Source: Ottowia sp. (GTDB taxonomy: Bacteria; Pseudomonadota; Gammaproteobacteria; Burkholderiales; Burkholderiaceae_C). Taken from it: a stretch of 64,000 bases of DNA. Below the pieces are notes generated by a model. The model was not told the DNA's origin. It made no database searches and saw nothing but the letters and a program-made list of their open reading frames with translations. The position numbers were made by a program, and so were the translations under genes. Shown here piece by piece: positions 1-8,570 of this stretch (the first letter of the stretch is position 1; every line of letters begins with the position of its first letter). The stretch lies in contig NZ_JADJCO010000005.1 in NCBI RefSeq assembly GCF_016703145.1, positions 1,054,001-1,118,000 of the forward strand. The letters run 5' to 3'.

Positions 1-1
1 C

Positions 2-109
2 TACACGTGGATGTGGTGGGCCGACATCGCGCTGGCGCTGCTGGCCGCCGTGCTGAACCTGCCGATCCGCGAAGCGCGCATCGCGCGCACCGCGCCCGCC
101 GCCGCCTGA
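2..109 (+). CDS. MFS transporter, C-terminal end (partial)
   Basis: Only the last 35 residues are in the window; the gene begins upstream of base 1. The frame starting at base 2 reads a hydrophobic helix (WMWWADIALALLAAVLNL) followed by a short basic cytoplasmic tail ending in TAPAAA and a TGA stop. This helix-plus-tail pattern resembles the final transmembrane segment of major facilitator superfamily permeases common in Comamonadaceae. The assignment rests on that short tail alone, so the substrate cannot be stated. The next gene starts 23 bp downstream in the same direction and could be co-transcribed. Confidence 0.5.
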   Translation, partial: YTWMWWADIALALLAAVLNLPIREARIARTAPAAA

Positions 110-132
110 ACCTTGAACCTGGAGAACACGCC

Positions 133-564
133 ATGCCCTTGCTGCGCCCCGAAGTCACCGTCGATGCCCTCAACCAGCGCAGCCCCGGCCACCTGCCGGG
201 CTTCCTGGGGATCCACATCCTGGAACTGGCCGAGGGCCGGCTGGCGAGCCGCATGCCGGTGGAACAGCTGCACTTCGCGTCCAACGGCTACCTGCACGCG
301 GCCAGCGTGGTGGCGCTGGCGGACACCTCGTGCGGCTACGCGACGGTGGCGCATCTGCCGGCCGGCGCGCAGTCCTTCACCACCATCGAGTTGAAAAGCA
401 ACCACCTGGGGACGGTGAAGGAAGGCGCCATCGCCTGCGTCGCCACGGCGCAGCACCTGGGACGCAACACGCAGGTGTGGGATGCGGTGGTGACCGACGA
501 GGCGTCGGGCCGCACCATCGCTCTGTTCCGCTGCACGCAGATGGTGCTTTGGCCGAAGGGCTGA
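133..564 (+). CDS. PaaI-type hotdog-fold thioesterase
   Basis: The 143-residue protein is a single-domain hotdog acyl-CoA thioesterase of the PaaI/YdiI type, a cytoplasmic enzyme expected to hydrolyse acyl-CoA. Visible family marks are the N-terminal LPGFLGI, the helix segment HAASVVALADTSCGYA around residues 55-70, where the active-site acidic residue sits, and the strand ending TIELKSNHLGT. The length fits the family. The ATG at 133 was chosen because GGAG lies about 9 bases upstream and homologous sequence begins there; the longer frame from base 7 overlaps the upstream permease end. The physiological substrate cannot be inferred from context. Confidence 0.8.
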   Translation: MPLLRPEVTVDALNQRSPGHLPGFLGIHILELAEGRLASRMPVEQLHFASNGYLHAASVVALADTSCGYATVAHLPAGAQSFTTIELKSNHLGTVKEGAIACVATAQHLGRNTQVWDAVVTDEASGRTIALFRCTQMVLWPKG

Positions 565-629
565 TTTTTGAGCTGAATCGGGTTTCATCCCGCGTGGATA
601 TTGTGGTTGAAGCTATCAAATTTGATGGT
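565..629 (+). repeat. dispersed hairpin repeat, copy 1
   Basis: This copy begins TTTTTGAGC immediately after the thioesterase stop, passes through a GC-rich middle (CCCGCGTGGATATTG) and ends in AGCTATCAAATTTGATGG, whose TATCAAATTTGAT part can pair. It serves as a reference copy for the family of 16 found in the window. Confidence 0.8.
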
Positions 630-658
630 TCTTGTTGTTGGATGAGCTGTCGGGCTGG

Positions 659-814
659 GCCGAGGTCGGCCAGGCGCCGGGCGCTCTTGCATCCACCCCA
701 GGCCGGGTGCTGGCAGCGCAGGGCCAGCACCGCCAACTCGGCGACCCGGGGGCTGCGCGCGGGCCAGGTGTGCGGGCGTTCCCGGTCTGGACATCGTGCA
801 AGAAAAAGTGGGTC
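659..814 (-). pseudogene. IS481-type transposase fragment
   Basis: On the minus strand about 50 codons resemble the helix-turn-helix region of IS481/IS3-like transposases. The recognisable stretch runs from PDRERPH through AVLALRCQHPAWGGCKSARR to RLADLG; related transposases carry 'LRRQHPAWGGRKIARRL'. There is no catalytic DDE domain, no start and no terminal repeats, so this is a short relic. It lies between two copies of the dispersed repeat in opposite orientation. The rest of the 380-bp gap (565-939) holds nothing else recognisable. Confidence 0.5.
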
Positions 815-860
815 GCCCACTGGGGCGAATTCCCGGCCTACAGCGCCTCCAACCAACCGA

Positions 861-928
861 GGATAACTACAAGATCGATAGCTCCCTGCGCAATATCCAT
901 GCGGGCTAAAGCCAGCCAGGCTTCAAAC
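861..928 (-). repeat. dispersed hairpin repeat, copy 2
   Basis: Read on the minus strand the copy runs from GTTTGAAGCC, 12 bases past the stop of the PaaK-like gene, through CCCGCATGGATATTGCGCAG to AGCTATCGATCTTGTAGTTAT. It is the inverted partner of copy 1 across the transposase fragment. Confidence 0.75.
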
Positions 929-939
929 ACAGCACCCAA

Positions 940-2355
940 TCAAACGTTCACTCCCGGCATCACCCGGCACGCCTTGCCGCTGCGCCCGCGCGGCACGTCG
1001 CAGCCCGCCTCGCCCAGCACGCGGATGGGTCCGGCGCCCTGCGCGGCGGCGAAGTGCTGCAGGGCGCCGCGGCAGCGGTCGATGGCGGCGGCGGCCGCGT
1101 CGCCGCGCAGTGGCACGCGCAGCACCAGCGTGCGGGCGTCGCGCTGCAGCAGTTGGAAGTCGAACAGCCCGCACTCCTCCTCGACCACGGTGCACAGCGC
1201 CAGCGGCAGCAGGCTCACGCTCTGGCCGCGGCGCCGGCCGGGCACGCGCAGCACGTCGTCGCGCCGGCCGCGCACCTCGATCACCGGCAGGGCCGAGCCG
1301 CAGGCGCAGCGCCCGGCGTGCAGCGTGACGTGGTCGCCCAGTTCGTAGCGGATCAGCGGCTGCACCCGGTTGGCCAGGTTGGTCAGCAGCACGCCGTGCC
1401 CGGCCTGGCCGGGCGGCACGGGGCGGTGGCGCTCGTCCACCGGCTCCAGGATCACCCAGTCCTCGTTGACGTGCAAGCGGCCGTGCGCGCACTCCCAGGC
1501 GATGGGCAAAAACTCCGACGCGCCGTAGCTGCCGCGCACGGTGGCGCCCAGGGCCTGCTGGATGCGCGCGCGCACGGCGGGGCCCAGGGTCTCGCCGCCG
1601 GTCATCACGCAGCGCGGGCGCACGCGCAGGCGCCCGGCCTCGGCCTCCTCGGCCAACAGCGCGGCGGCCGTGGGGTAGGTGGCGATGACGGTGGGCTGGA
1701 AGTCGTTCAGCGCCGCCACCAGCGCGGCCACCGGCTGCAGCAGGCTGAAGCTGCGCGCCTGCGCCGCGACCCAGGGGTTGAGTCGCCGCAGGCGCTCGAA
1801 GCTGACGATGGAGGCGAAGTGCCCGCCCGTGGCCGTGACCAGGGCGGTGCGGTCGGCGCCGACCATGGCCTGCAGCGCCGCGAAGGGACCGAACAGGCGG
1901 CCAGCGCCCGGCCCCGGCGGGCGGTGGCGCACGGCCTCCAGCGCGTCGTACACCGCCAGGGCCCGCGCGTCCTGCACGAACACGCCGGGCTGGCCGCTGG
2001 TGCCGGAGCTTTCCCACACCATGTAGCGGCCCTGCCAGGGTTCGCCGACCCGCGCCGCCTGGCGCGAGAAGTCGCGCAATTCGTCGAGCCGCAGCGCCGG
2101 GTCGGCCACCCATTCGTCCCAGCGCCCCATCAGCTCGCCGCGCGTGACGTGCGGCACGCGCGTCCAGTCGGCCGCGCCCGCGCCCGCGCGGGGCAGGCGC
2201 TCGCGGTACAGCGCCGAGCCCTCGCGCGCGGCGTCCAGCAGGCGCAGCAGGCGCTGCTGCTGGCGCTGCAGCAGCAGCGCCGGCGGGGCGAAGCTGGCGG
2301 CCACCGCGTCCAGCAGGGCGGCCTGCAGGTGCACGGGGTCGAAGACGGCGGTCAT
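940..2355 (-). CDS. PaaK-like adenylating enzyme (acyl-CoA ligase family)
   Basis: A 471-residue member of the ANL superfamily resembling phenylacetate-CoA ligase and F390 synthetase-type proteins, which activate a carboxylate as an acyl-AMP. The phosphate-binding loop reads WESSGTSGQPG (about residues 117-127). A downstream motif GSYGASEF matches the adenine-binding Y-G-x-x-E region. RYELGDHV and RGRRDD carry the Asp and Arg that contact ribose and open the C-terminal subdomain. The start ATG at 2355 is preferred because residues before it in the longer frame are Arg/Pro-rich and look non-coding. No pathway genes flank it, so the substrate is unknown. Confidence 0.75.
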   Translation of the reverse strand: MTAVFDPVHLQAALLDAVAASFAPPALLLQRQQQRLLRLLDAAREGSALYRERLPRAGAGAADWTRVPHVTRGELMGRWDEWVADPALRLDELRDFSRQAARVGEPWQGRYMVWESSGTSGQPGVFVQDARALAVYDALEAVRHRPPGPGAGRLFGPFAALQAMVGADRTALVTATGGHFASIVSFERLRRLNPWVAAQARSFSLLQPVAALVAALNDFQPTVIATYPTAAALLAEEAEAGRLRVRPRCVMTGGETLGPAVRARIQQALGATVRGSYGASEFLPIAWECAHGRLHVNEDWVILEPVDERHRPVPPGQAGHGVLLTNLANRVQPLIRYELGDHVTLHAGRCACGSALPVIEVRGRRDDVLRVPGRRRGQSVSLLPLALCTVVEEECGLFDFQLLQRDARTLVLRVPLRGDAAAAAIDRCRGALQHFAAAQGAGPIRVLGEAGCDVPRGRSGKACRVMPGVNV

Positions 2356-2778
2356 GGCGGGCCTTCCGGCAGCGGCGCGGGGTGGCCTGGGCAAAGCGGA
2401 TGGACGGTGCGCATACAGGTCTTTCCGGGGTCGTGGCGCGATCCCTGCATGCATCTTGCCCCTGCATGGCGGTCGGACCTTGCGCAGGATCAATTCATGA
2501 GAGCGGAGCGGGGCCATTGCCCGGCACCGGTGCCGGGCATCTTCGGTTTATTCGGATCAATAACGCCTGCAGCCCGCGACAGTAAATCGCCTATAGCTAT
2601 TTATTCAGTAGCATATAAAAGCCCGGAATGCCCGCCCGACCTCGGATCGAAGCCGTTCGCTGGCGACCGGCGGCTCTTTTTGCGTCCCCGTCCCCGCGTA
2701 ATCCCCAATGGATGCGCGTGAGCCGCGCACGCAGGATGCGATGTTCCCATTTCTCCATCCAATAAGGAAAGGCACCCC
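2356..2778. other. intergenic region with 16-bp palindrome and a repeat copy
   Basis: This divergent gap lies between the PaaK-like gene and the lipase-like gene. It holds a perfect 16-bp palindrome CCGGCACCGGTGCCGG at 2521-2536 and a copy of the dispersed repeat just after it. An AT-richer stretch around 2580-2620 could contain promoters but no confident -35/-10 pair was seen. No coding potential is evident. Confidence 0.5.
2545..2613 (+). repeat. dispersed hairpin repeat, copy 3
   Basis: The copy ends in GCTATTTATTCAGTAGC, in which GCTA and TAGC pair around an AT-rich loop. The middle contains GCCTGCAGCCCGCGA, matching the family core. Confidence 0.7.
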
Positions 2779-4080
2779 ATGAAGCTGTTTCGTCTGACCT
2801 GCGTCGCGTCCGCGGCCGCCGTGCTGGCGGCCTGCGGCGGCTCCGACGGCCCCGACCGCGGCGAGCTGCTGGACCCGGCCGCCATCGTCACCACGCTCAC
2901 CGTGGCGCAAATCGACGCCGCCACGGCGCAGAGCGGCCTGCAGGCGGTCAGCGGACCGGCCAAGTGCGACGTCAAGGTGGTGGCGCTGAACTACGCCACC
3001 ATCGGCGCCAAGGGCGAGGATGGCGCCAACTCCTCCGGCGTGATGCTGGTGCCCGCCGGCAGCGACCCTGCCTGTAGCGGCGCGGCGCCGCTGGTGGCCT
3101 ATGCGCGCGGCACCAACGCGCTGAAAACGCGCACGCTGGCCAACCCGCAAGACGGCGAGACCGCCTCGCTGATCGCCTTTTTCGCCGCCCAGGGCTACGC
3201 CGTGGTGGCGACCGACTACCTGGGCTACGCCAAATCCACCTACACCTACCACCCTTACCAGGACGCGGCCTCCGAGGGCAGCGCGGTCATCGATTCGGTG
3301 CGCGCGGCGGGCAACGCCGCCTCGGCGGTGGGCGCCAAGCTGTCGGGCAAGGTGATGTTCACCGGGTACTCGCAGGGTGGCCATTCGTCCGCAGCGGCGC
3401 AGCGCGCGGCCGAGGACAAGGACAAGATCAAGGACTTCAGCGTGGTCGGCGGCGCTCACCTGGCCGGCCCCTACAACCTGGGCACGGCACTCAGCCTGCC
3501 GACGCCGACGGCGGGCTCGCAACTGTTCCTGCCCTTCATCATCACCGCCTGGCAGCACGCCTACGGCAACATCTACGGCAAGGCATCGGACGCCTTCCAG
3601 CCGCCCTACGACGGTTTCATCGAAACCGCGTTTCCCTCGACGGACGTCGCCGGCCTCTACGCCCAGTTGCGCATGGACCTCCCGGCCGCCAGCGCGCTGA
3701 ACCTCATCCTGCAGCCGGCCTTCGTGGAAGGCGTGCGCGCCAAGGGCAACAACCCGCTCTACCAGGCGGGACTCAAGAACAGCTTCATCGGCTGGACGCC
3801 CAAGGCGCCGGTGCTGCTGTGCGGCGGCTCGGGCGACCCCGTGGTGCCGCCGGCGGTGCATCAGAACGTGCTGATGGCCGACTTCACCGCGCGCAACGTC
3901 ACCAACGTCACCTCGGTGGACGTGGACGCGCAGGTGCAGGCCGCGTTCGCCCCCGGCGGCGTGGCGCCCACCGACCCCGCGACGCCCGAGTTCGCCACCT
4001 ATTACAGCAACTACCACTCGCCCTACGAGCCAATGTTCTGCTACGCGGCGGCGCGCCAGTTCTTCGACTCGGTGCGCTGA
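2779..4080 (+). CDS. lipase-like alpha/beta-hydrolase lipoprotein
   Basis: The 433-residue product begins with a signal peptide ending in the lipobox LAAC (Cys19), so it should be exported and lipid-anchored. The hydrolase part has the nucleophile elbow GYSQGGHSS (about residues 195-203) and a late segment PVLLCGGSGDPVVPP that supplies the usual acid residue. The overall arrangement, including a C-terminal segment YYSNYHSPYEP containing a likely catalytic His, resembles the secretory lipase family. AAGGAAAGG upstream of the ATG fits a ribosome site. It is probably an esterase or lipase acting in the periplasm or at the surface; the actual substrate is unknown. Confidence 0.75.
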   Translation: MKLFRLTCVASAAAVLAACGGSDGPDRGELLDPAAIVTTLTVAQIDAATAQSGLQAVSGPAKCDVKVVALNYATIGAKGEDGANSSGVMLVPAGSDPACSGAAPLVAYARGTNALKTRTLANPQDGETASLIAFFAAQGYAVVATDYLGYAKSTYTYHPYQDAASEGSAVIDSVRAAGNAASAVGAKLSGKVMFTGYSQGGHSSAAAQRAAEDKDKIKDFSVVGGAHLAGPYNLGTALSLPTPTAGSQLFLPFIITAWQHAYGNIYGKASDAFQPPYDGFIETAFPSTDVAGLYAQLRMDLPAASALNLILQPAFVEGVRAKGNNPLYQAGLKNSFIGWTPKAPVLLCGGSGDPVVPPAVHQNVLMADFTARNVTNVTSVDVDAQVQAAFAPGGVAPTDPATPEFATYYSNYHSPYEPMFCYAAARQFFDSVR

Positions 4081-4111
4081 CCCCCGCGGGCCCAGGCCCG
4101 CGCGTCCCCTC

Positions 4112-4140
4112 GAAGCCGGCCTCTGAGCCGGTTTTCTTTT
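4112..4140 (+). terminator. rho-independent terminator after the lipoprotein gene
   Basis: CCGGC and GCCGG pair around CTCTGA and are followed by TTTTCTTTT, about 30 bases after the lipoprotein stop codon. Confidence 0.6.
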
Positions 4141-4301
4141 GCCGGCCCGCTCGTGCGCCCCGGGCGAGCCGCCAATGTGTTCGCAAGTGTTGTCGCTGGC
4201 GTCATTGCCTGACATGAGGCCCGATACCCCAACGTCCTGTAACGGCCCAGCGCCCAGGCCCCGCCCATACTGGCCGGCAGGCCGGGGCCCGCCCCCGGGG
4301 A

Positions 4302-5441
4302 ATGGCAAGAGGTGCCCCGGTTTTGTCGGTCAAGAATTTTGCATTGCGCTACAACCCCGCTCTCGATGGGCTGCGGGGCGTGGCGATCCTGCTGGTGATC
4401 CTGTCACACGCCCACGTGCCGCTGTTCGACGGCGCGTTCTTCGGCGTGGACCTGTTCTTCGTTCTCAGCGGCTACCTGATCACCGCGCTGCTGCTGATCG
4501 AGCACCAGTCCTCGGGCAGGCTGGACTACTGGCGCTTCTACCGCCGGCGTTTCTTCCGCCTGATGCCGGCGCTGGCGCTGTTCCTGGCGGCCTACTGCCT
4601 GATGGCGCCGCTGCTGTGGCCCGGCCTGGACGACGTCTTCTCGGACGCACTGGTCTCCATCCTCTACCTGGCCGACTACGGCATCGCCTTCTTCGACCGC
4701 CCCGGCACGCTGCTGCACATGTGGTCGCTGTCGGTGGAGGAGCACTTCTACCTGCTGTGGCCGCCGCTGCTGATGCTGCTGCTGCGCCGCACGCCGCGGG
4801 GCGAGCTGTGGCGGCCGATCGCGCTGCTGTGGCTGCTGGCCACGCTGTGGCGCGTGCTGTGGGTGGCGCAGGGCCAGCTCTTCTACGAGGTCTTCTTCCG
4901 CTTCGACACCCGCGCCTCGGGCCTGCTGGCCGGCGCCCTGCTCGCCGCGCTGATGCACGAGCAGCCCGCCTTCGCCGCCGGTCTGCGCCGCCACCTGCGC
5001 CACGCCCTGTGGCTGCCGCTGGCGGTGCCGCTGCTGATGGCGCTGGAGTGGGACAAGCCGCAGGCGCTGCTGTGGGGCATCACCGTGGTCGAGGGCGCGG
5101 CCGTCGTGGTGCTGGTGGCGGCGCAGCGGCACCGGGGACTGGTCCACGACATGCTGAGCGCGCCGGCGCTGGTGGGGCTGGGGCGCCTGTCCTACGGCAT
5201 CTACCTGTGGCACTACCCGGTGGTGCGCTACCTGCGCGCCGACTTCTCCTGGCCGGTGGTGGTGGTGCTGGGCCTGGCCCTCTCCACCGCGCTGGCGGCG
5301 CTGTCGTACCACACCATCGAGCGCTGGGCGCTGCGCCGGCGCGATGGCCTGCCGCGCGGCGGCACGGCGCCGGCAGACCCCCGTGCACAACCCCTCAATT
5401 CAAGAGAAAACAGCCGCCAGCCCGCACCCAATATGCGGTGA
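4302..5441 (+). CDS. membrane acyltransferase 3 family protein (OafA/YrhL-like)
   Basis: A 379-residue polytopic membrane protein of the acyltransferase-3 family, which transfers acyl groups to exported sugars, cell-wall or lipid substrates. Family marks are LDGLRGVAILLVILSHA near the N-terminus with the catalytic-type His, GVDLFFVLSGYLI, the basic RRFFRL loop, and EEHFYLLWPPLL. About ten hydrophobic segments are visible and there is no C-terminal SGNH domain. The start at 4302 is tentative because no good ribosome site precedes it. The last dozen codons, from NSRENS to the stop, lie within a dispersed repeat copy, so the natural C-terminus may have been replaced. The acceptor is unknown. Confidence 0.75.
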   Translation: MARGAPVLSVKNFALRYNPALDGLRGVAILLVILSHAHVPLFDGAFFGVDLFFVLSGYLITALLLIEHQSSGRLDYWRFYRRRFFRLMPALALFLAAYCLMAPLLWPGLDDVFSDALVSILYLADYGIAFFDRPGTLLHMWSLSVEEHFYLLWPPLLMLLLRRTPRGELWRPIALLWLLATLWRVLWVAQGQLFYEVFFRFDTRASGLLAGALLAALMHEQPAFAAGLRRHLRHALWLPLAVPLLMALEWDKPQALLWGITVVEGAAVVVLVAAQRHRGLVHDMLSAPALVGLGRLSYGIYLWHYPVVRYLRADFSWPVVVVLGLALSTALAALSYHTIERWALRRRDGLPRGGTAPADPRAQPLNSRENSRQPAPNMR

Positions 5442-5461
5442 CAGCTATGCTTCATGTAGCT
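5396..5461 (+). repeat. dispersed hairpin repeat, copy 4, shared by two gene ends
   Basis: Two converging genes both end inside this copy. Its terminal hairpin AGCTATGCTTCATGTAGCT (AGCTA/TAGCT pairing) supplies the stop codon of the RND permease at 5445, and its middle supplies the last codons and TGA of the acyltransferase. It could act as a bidirectional terminator-like hairpin. Confidence 0.7.
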
Positions 5462-8400
5462 CCCGCGCGGCGGGCGCCACCGCCTTCGTGATCGCCCCCG
5501 GCACGCGTTTGCGCGCCAGCAGCGAGTACACGGTGGGCACCACGAACACCGTCAGCAGCGTGCCCAGGCTCATGCCGCCGACGATGACCCAGCCGATCTG
5601 CCGCCGCGTCTCGGCGCCCGCGCCGTGCGCCAGCGCCAGCGGCACGGCGCCCAGCACCATGGCGCCGGTGGTCATCAGGATGGGCCGAAGGCGCTGCGCC
5701 GAGGCCTTGACCAGCGCGTCGATCGTCTCCATGCCCTGCTCGCGCAACTGGTTGGTGAACTCGACGATCAGGATGCCGTGCTTGGTGATCAGCCCCACCA
5801 GGGTGATCAGCCCGATCTGCGAATAGACGTTGAGCGAGCCCCCGCTCCACTTGAGCGCCAGCAGCGCGCCCACCATCGACAGCGGCACCGACAGCATGAT
5901 GACCAGCGGATCGACGAAGCTCTCGAACTGCGCCGCGAGCACCAGGAAGATGAACACCAGCGCGAGCACGAAGACGATGGCCAGCGCGCCCTGCGAGCTC
6001 TTGAACTCGCGCGAGATGCCGTTCAGGTCGGTGCTGTAGCCGGGCTGGATGTGCTGCGCCGCCACGCGGTCCATGAAGCGGATCGCCTCGCCCAGCGAGT
6101 AGTCGGGCGACAGGCTGGCCTGGATGGTGAACGAGCGGCGCTGGCCGAAGTGGTTGAGTTCGCGCGGGCTCACGCTCTCGCGCACCTGCACCAGCGCCGA
6201 CAGCGGGATCATCGCGTCGCTCTGGCCGCGCACGTAGATGCCGTCGATGTCTTCCGGCGTGGTGCGTCCGCTCGCCTGGGTCTGCACGATCACGTCGTAC
6301 TGCTCGGCGTCGCGCTTGTAGCGCGTGACGGTGCGTCCGCCCAGCATGGTCTCGATGGCGCGCGCCACCACGTCCACGCCCACGCCCAGGTCGGCGGCGC
6401 GGGCGCGGTTCACGTCGATGCGCAGCTCGGGCTTGTTCAGGCGCAGGTCCAGGTCGGGGCCGACGATGCCGGGGTTCCGGGCCACCTCGGCCATCATCTT
6501 GCCGGCCACGACGGCCAGGTTCTCGTAGCTGTCGGAGCTTTGCACCACGTAGTGCAGCGGGCGCGCGCGAAAACCCTGGCCCAGCGAGGGCGGCGTGATG
6601 AGAAAGCTGTTGACGCCCGGCATGCCGGCCACCTTGGGCTGCAGGTCGCGCGCGATCTCCAGCGTGCTGCGCTCGCGCTGCTCCCAGTCCACGGTGCGGA
6701 ACACCACGCTGCCCTGCGACACGGTGGGGTTGCCGATGTTGGCGAAGATGCGGTCGAACTCGGGGTAGCCGCGGCCGATCTTCTCCAGCTCGAGCGCGTA
6801 GCGGTTGGTGTAGGCCAGCGTCGCGCCATCGGGCGCGGTGACGCTCACGAGGATGGTGCCCCGGTCCTCCAGCGGCGACAGCTCCTGCTTCATCGTCGGG
6901 TAGACGAGCCACAGCAGCACGCCGCTGGCGGCCATCACGCCGATCACCAGCCAGCGCGCCTGCAGCAGCCGGCCCGCGCGGCCCGGCGCGCGCGCCGTCA
7001 CCACCCAGCGCAGCAGGCGCCCATAGGCGTCCGACAGGCGCGTCAGCCAGCGCTCCATCGAGCGGTCGAACCAGTTGGGCTTGGGGTTGTGGCGCAGCAG
7101 CACCGAGCACAGCATGGGCGAGAGCGTGAGCGCGACGAAGCCCGACACCACCACCGCGCCAGCCAGCGCCAGCGCGAACTCGATGAACAGCCGACCCGTG
7201 CGCCCCGGCGTGAAGGCCAGCGGCGCGTACACCGCCACCAGGGTGAGCGTCATGGCGACGATGGCGAAGCCGATCTCGCGCGCGCCCTTGATGGCGGCCG
7301 AGAACGGGTCGAGCCCTTCCTCGATGTGGCGGAAGATGTTCTCCAGCATCACGATGGCGTCGTCCACCACCAGGCCGATGGCCAGCACCAGCGCCAGCAG
7401 CGTGAGCGTGTTGATCGAGAACCCGGCCAGCGACATCAGCGCGAACGAGCCGATGAGGCTCACCGGAATCGTGACGATGGGGATGAGGGAGGCGCGCAGC
7501 GTGCGCAAAAACACGAAGATCACCAGCGCCACCAGCACCACCGCCTCGCCGATGGTCTGGTAAACGCTTTTGATGGAGCGGTCGATGAACAGCGAGTTGT
7601 CGTTGGCGATGTCGATCACCACGTCCGCCGGCAGGTCGCGCTGCAGCACGGGCAGCATGGCGCGCACGCCGTCCGACAGCTCCAGCGGGTTGGCCGTGGC
7701 CTGGCGGATCACGCCCACCGAGATCGCGTCGCGGCCGTTCAGGCGCACGCGGCTGCGGTCGTTGGCGGCCGCTTCCTCGACCCGCGCCACGTCGGCCAGG
7801 CGCACCGGGAAGCCGTTCACGGTGCGGATCACGATGCCGGCGAACTGCTCCGGCCGCGCCAGGCTGGTCTCGGAGGTGACGCTGAACTCGCGCTGGTGCG
7901 ACTCGATGCGGCCCGCGGGCAGCTCCAGGTTGCTGCGGCGGATCGCGTCCTCCACGTCCTGCGTGGTCAGGCGGTAGCCGGCCATGCGCTCGGGGTCCAG
8001 CCACACGCGCATGGCGTAACGGCGCTCGCCGTAGATCGGCACGTCGGCCACGCCGGTCACCGTCTGCAGGCGCGGCTTGACGATGCGCGTGATCAGGTCG
8101 TTGATCTCCAGCGGCGTGCGCGTGTCGCTGCTGAAGGCCAGCCACAGCACCGGCGTGGCGTCGGCCTCCACTTTGGCGATCACCGGCTCGTCCACCTCGT
8201 CCGGCAGGCGGTTGCGCACGCGCGAAGTGCGGTCGCGCACCTCGGCCGCGGCGTTGTCGGCATCCTTCTCGAGGCGGAAGCGCACGCTGATCTGGCTGCG
8301 CTCGGCGCGGCTGATGGAGGTGATCACGTCCACGCCGTCGATGCCGGCGATCGAGTCCTCGAGCGGCTTGGTCACCTGCGACTCGATCACCTCGGCCGAG

Positions 8401-8561
8401 GCGCCCGCGTAGATCACGCTCACGGTGACCACGGGTTCGTCGATCTTGGGATATTCGCGCACCGACAGGCGCGTGAAGCTCACCGCCCCCACCAGCAGCA
8501 CGAGCAGCGACAGCACGGTGGCGAACACCGGCCGGCGGATGGAGGCTTCAGCGAGCTGCAT
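5445..8561 (-). CDS. RND (HAE1 family) multidrug efflux permease
   Basis: The 1038-residue length and two-fold architecture are those of an inner-membrane AcrB-type proton antiporter. Each half has a membrane helix followed by a large periplasmic domain and a bundle of helices. The start RRPVFATVLSLLVLLVGA and the conserved helix-4 stretch ALVLAIGLVVDDAIVMLEN, containing the paired Asp residues of the proton relay, are clear, as is GLITKHGILIVEF in the second half. It is transcribed with the adaptor gene 9 bp upstream and would form a tripartite pump with an outer-membrane channel not encoded here. Its last residues (ELHEA) are encoded by a dispersed repeat. Confidence 0.93.
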   Translation of the reverse strand: MQLAEASIRRPVFATVLSLLVLLVGAVSFTRLSVREYPKIDEPVVTVSVIYAGASAEVIESQVTKPLEDSIAGIDGVDVITSISRAERSQISVRFRLEKDADNAAAEVRDRTSRVRNRLPDEVDEPVIAKVEADATPVLWLAFSSDTRTPLEINDLITRIVKPRLQTVTGVADVPIYGERRYAMRVWLDPERMAGYRLTTQDVEDAIRRSNLELPAGRIESHQREFSVTSETSLARPEQFAGIVIRTVNGFPVRLADVARVEEAAANDRSRVRLNGRDAISVGVIRQATANPLELSDGVRAMLPVLQRDLPADVVIDIANDNSLFIDRSIKSVYQTIGEAVVLVALVIFVFLRTLRASLIPIVTIPVSLIGSFALMSLAGFSINTLTLLALVLAIGLVVDDAIVMLENIFRHIEEGLDPFSAAIKGAREIGFAIVAMTLTLVAVYAPLAFTPGRTGRLFIEFALALAGAVVVSGFVALTLSPMLCSVLLRHNPKPNWFDRSMERWLTRLSDAYGRLLRWVVTARAPGRAGRLLQARWLVIGVMAASGVLLWLVYPTMKQELSPLEDRGTILVSVTAPDGATLAYTNRYALELEKIGRGYPEFDRIFANIGNPTVSQGSVVFRTVDWEQRERSTLEIARDLQPKVAGMPGVNSFLITPPSLGQGFRARPLHYVVQSSDSYENLAVVAGKMMAEVARNPGIVGPDLDLRLNKPELRIDVNRARAADLGVGVDVVARAIETMLGGRTVTRYKRDAEQYDVIVQTQASGRTTPEDIDGIYVRGQSDAMIPLSALVQVRESVSPRELNHFGQRRSFTIQASLSPDYSLGEAIRFMDRVAAQHIQPGYSTDLNGISREFKSSQGALAIVFVLALVFIFLVLAAQFESFVDPLVIMLSVPLSMVGALLALKWSGGSLNVYSQIGLITLVGLITKHGILIVEFTNQLREQGMETIDALVKASAQRLRPILMTTGAMVLGAVPLALAHGAGAETRRQIGWVIVGGMSLGTLLTVFVVPTVYSLLARKRVPGAITKAVAPAARELHEA

Positions 8562-8570
8562 GGCCGGCGT

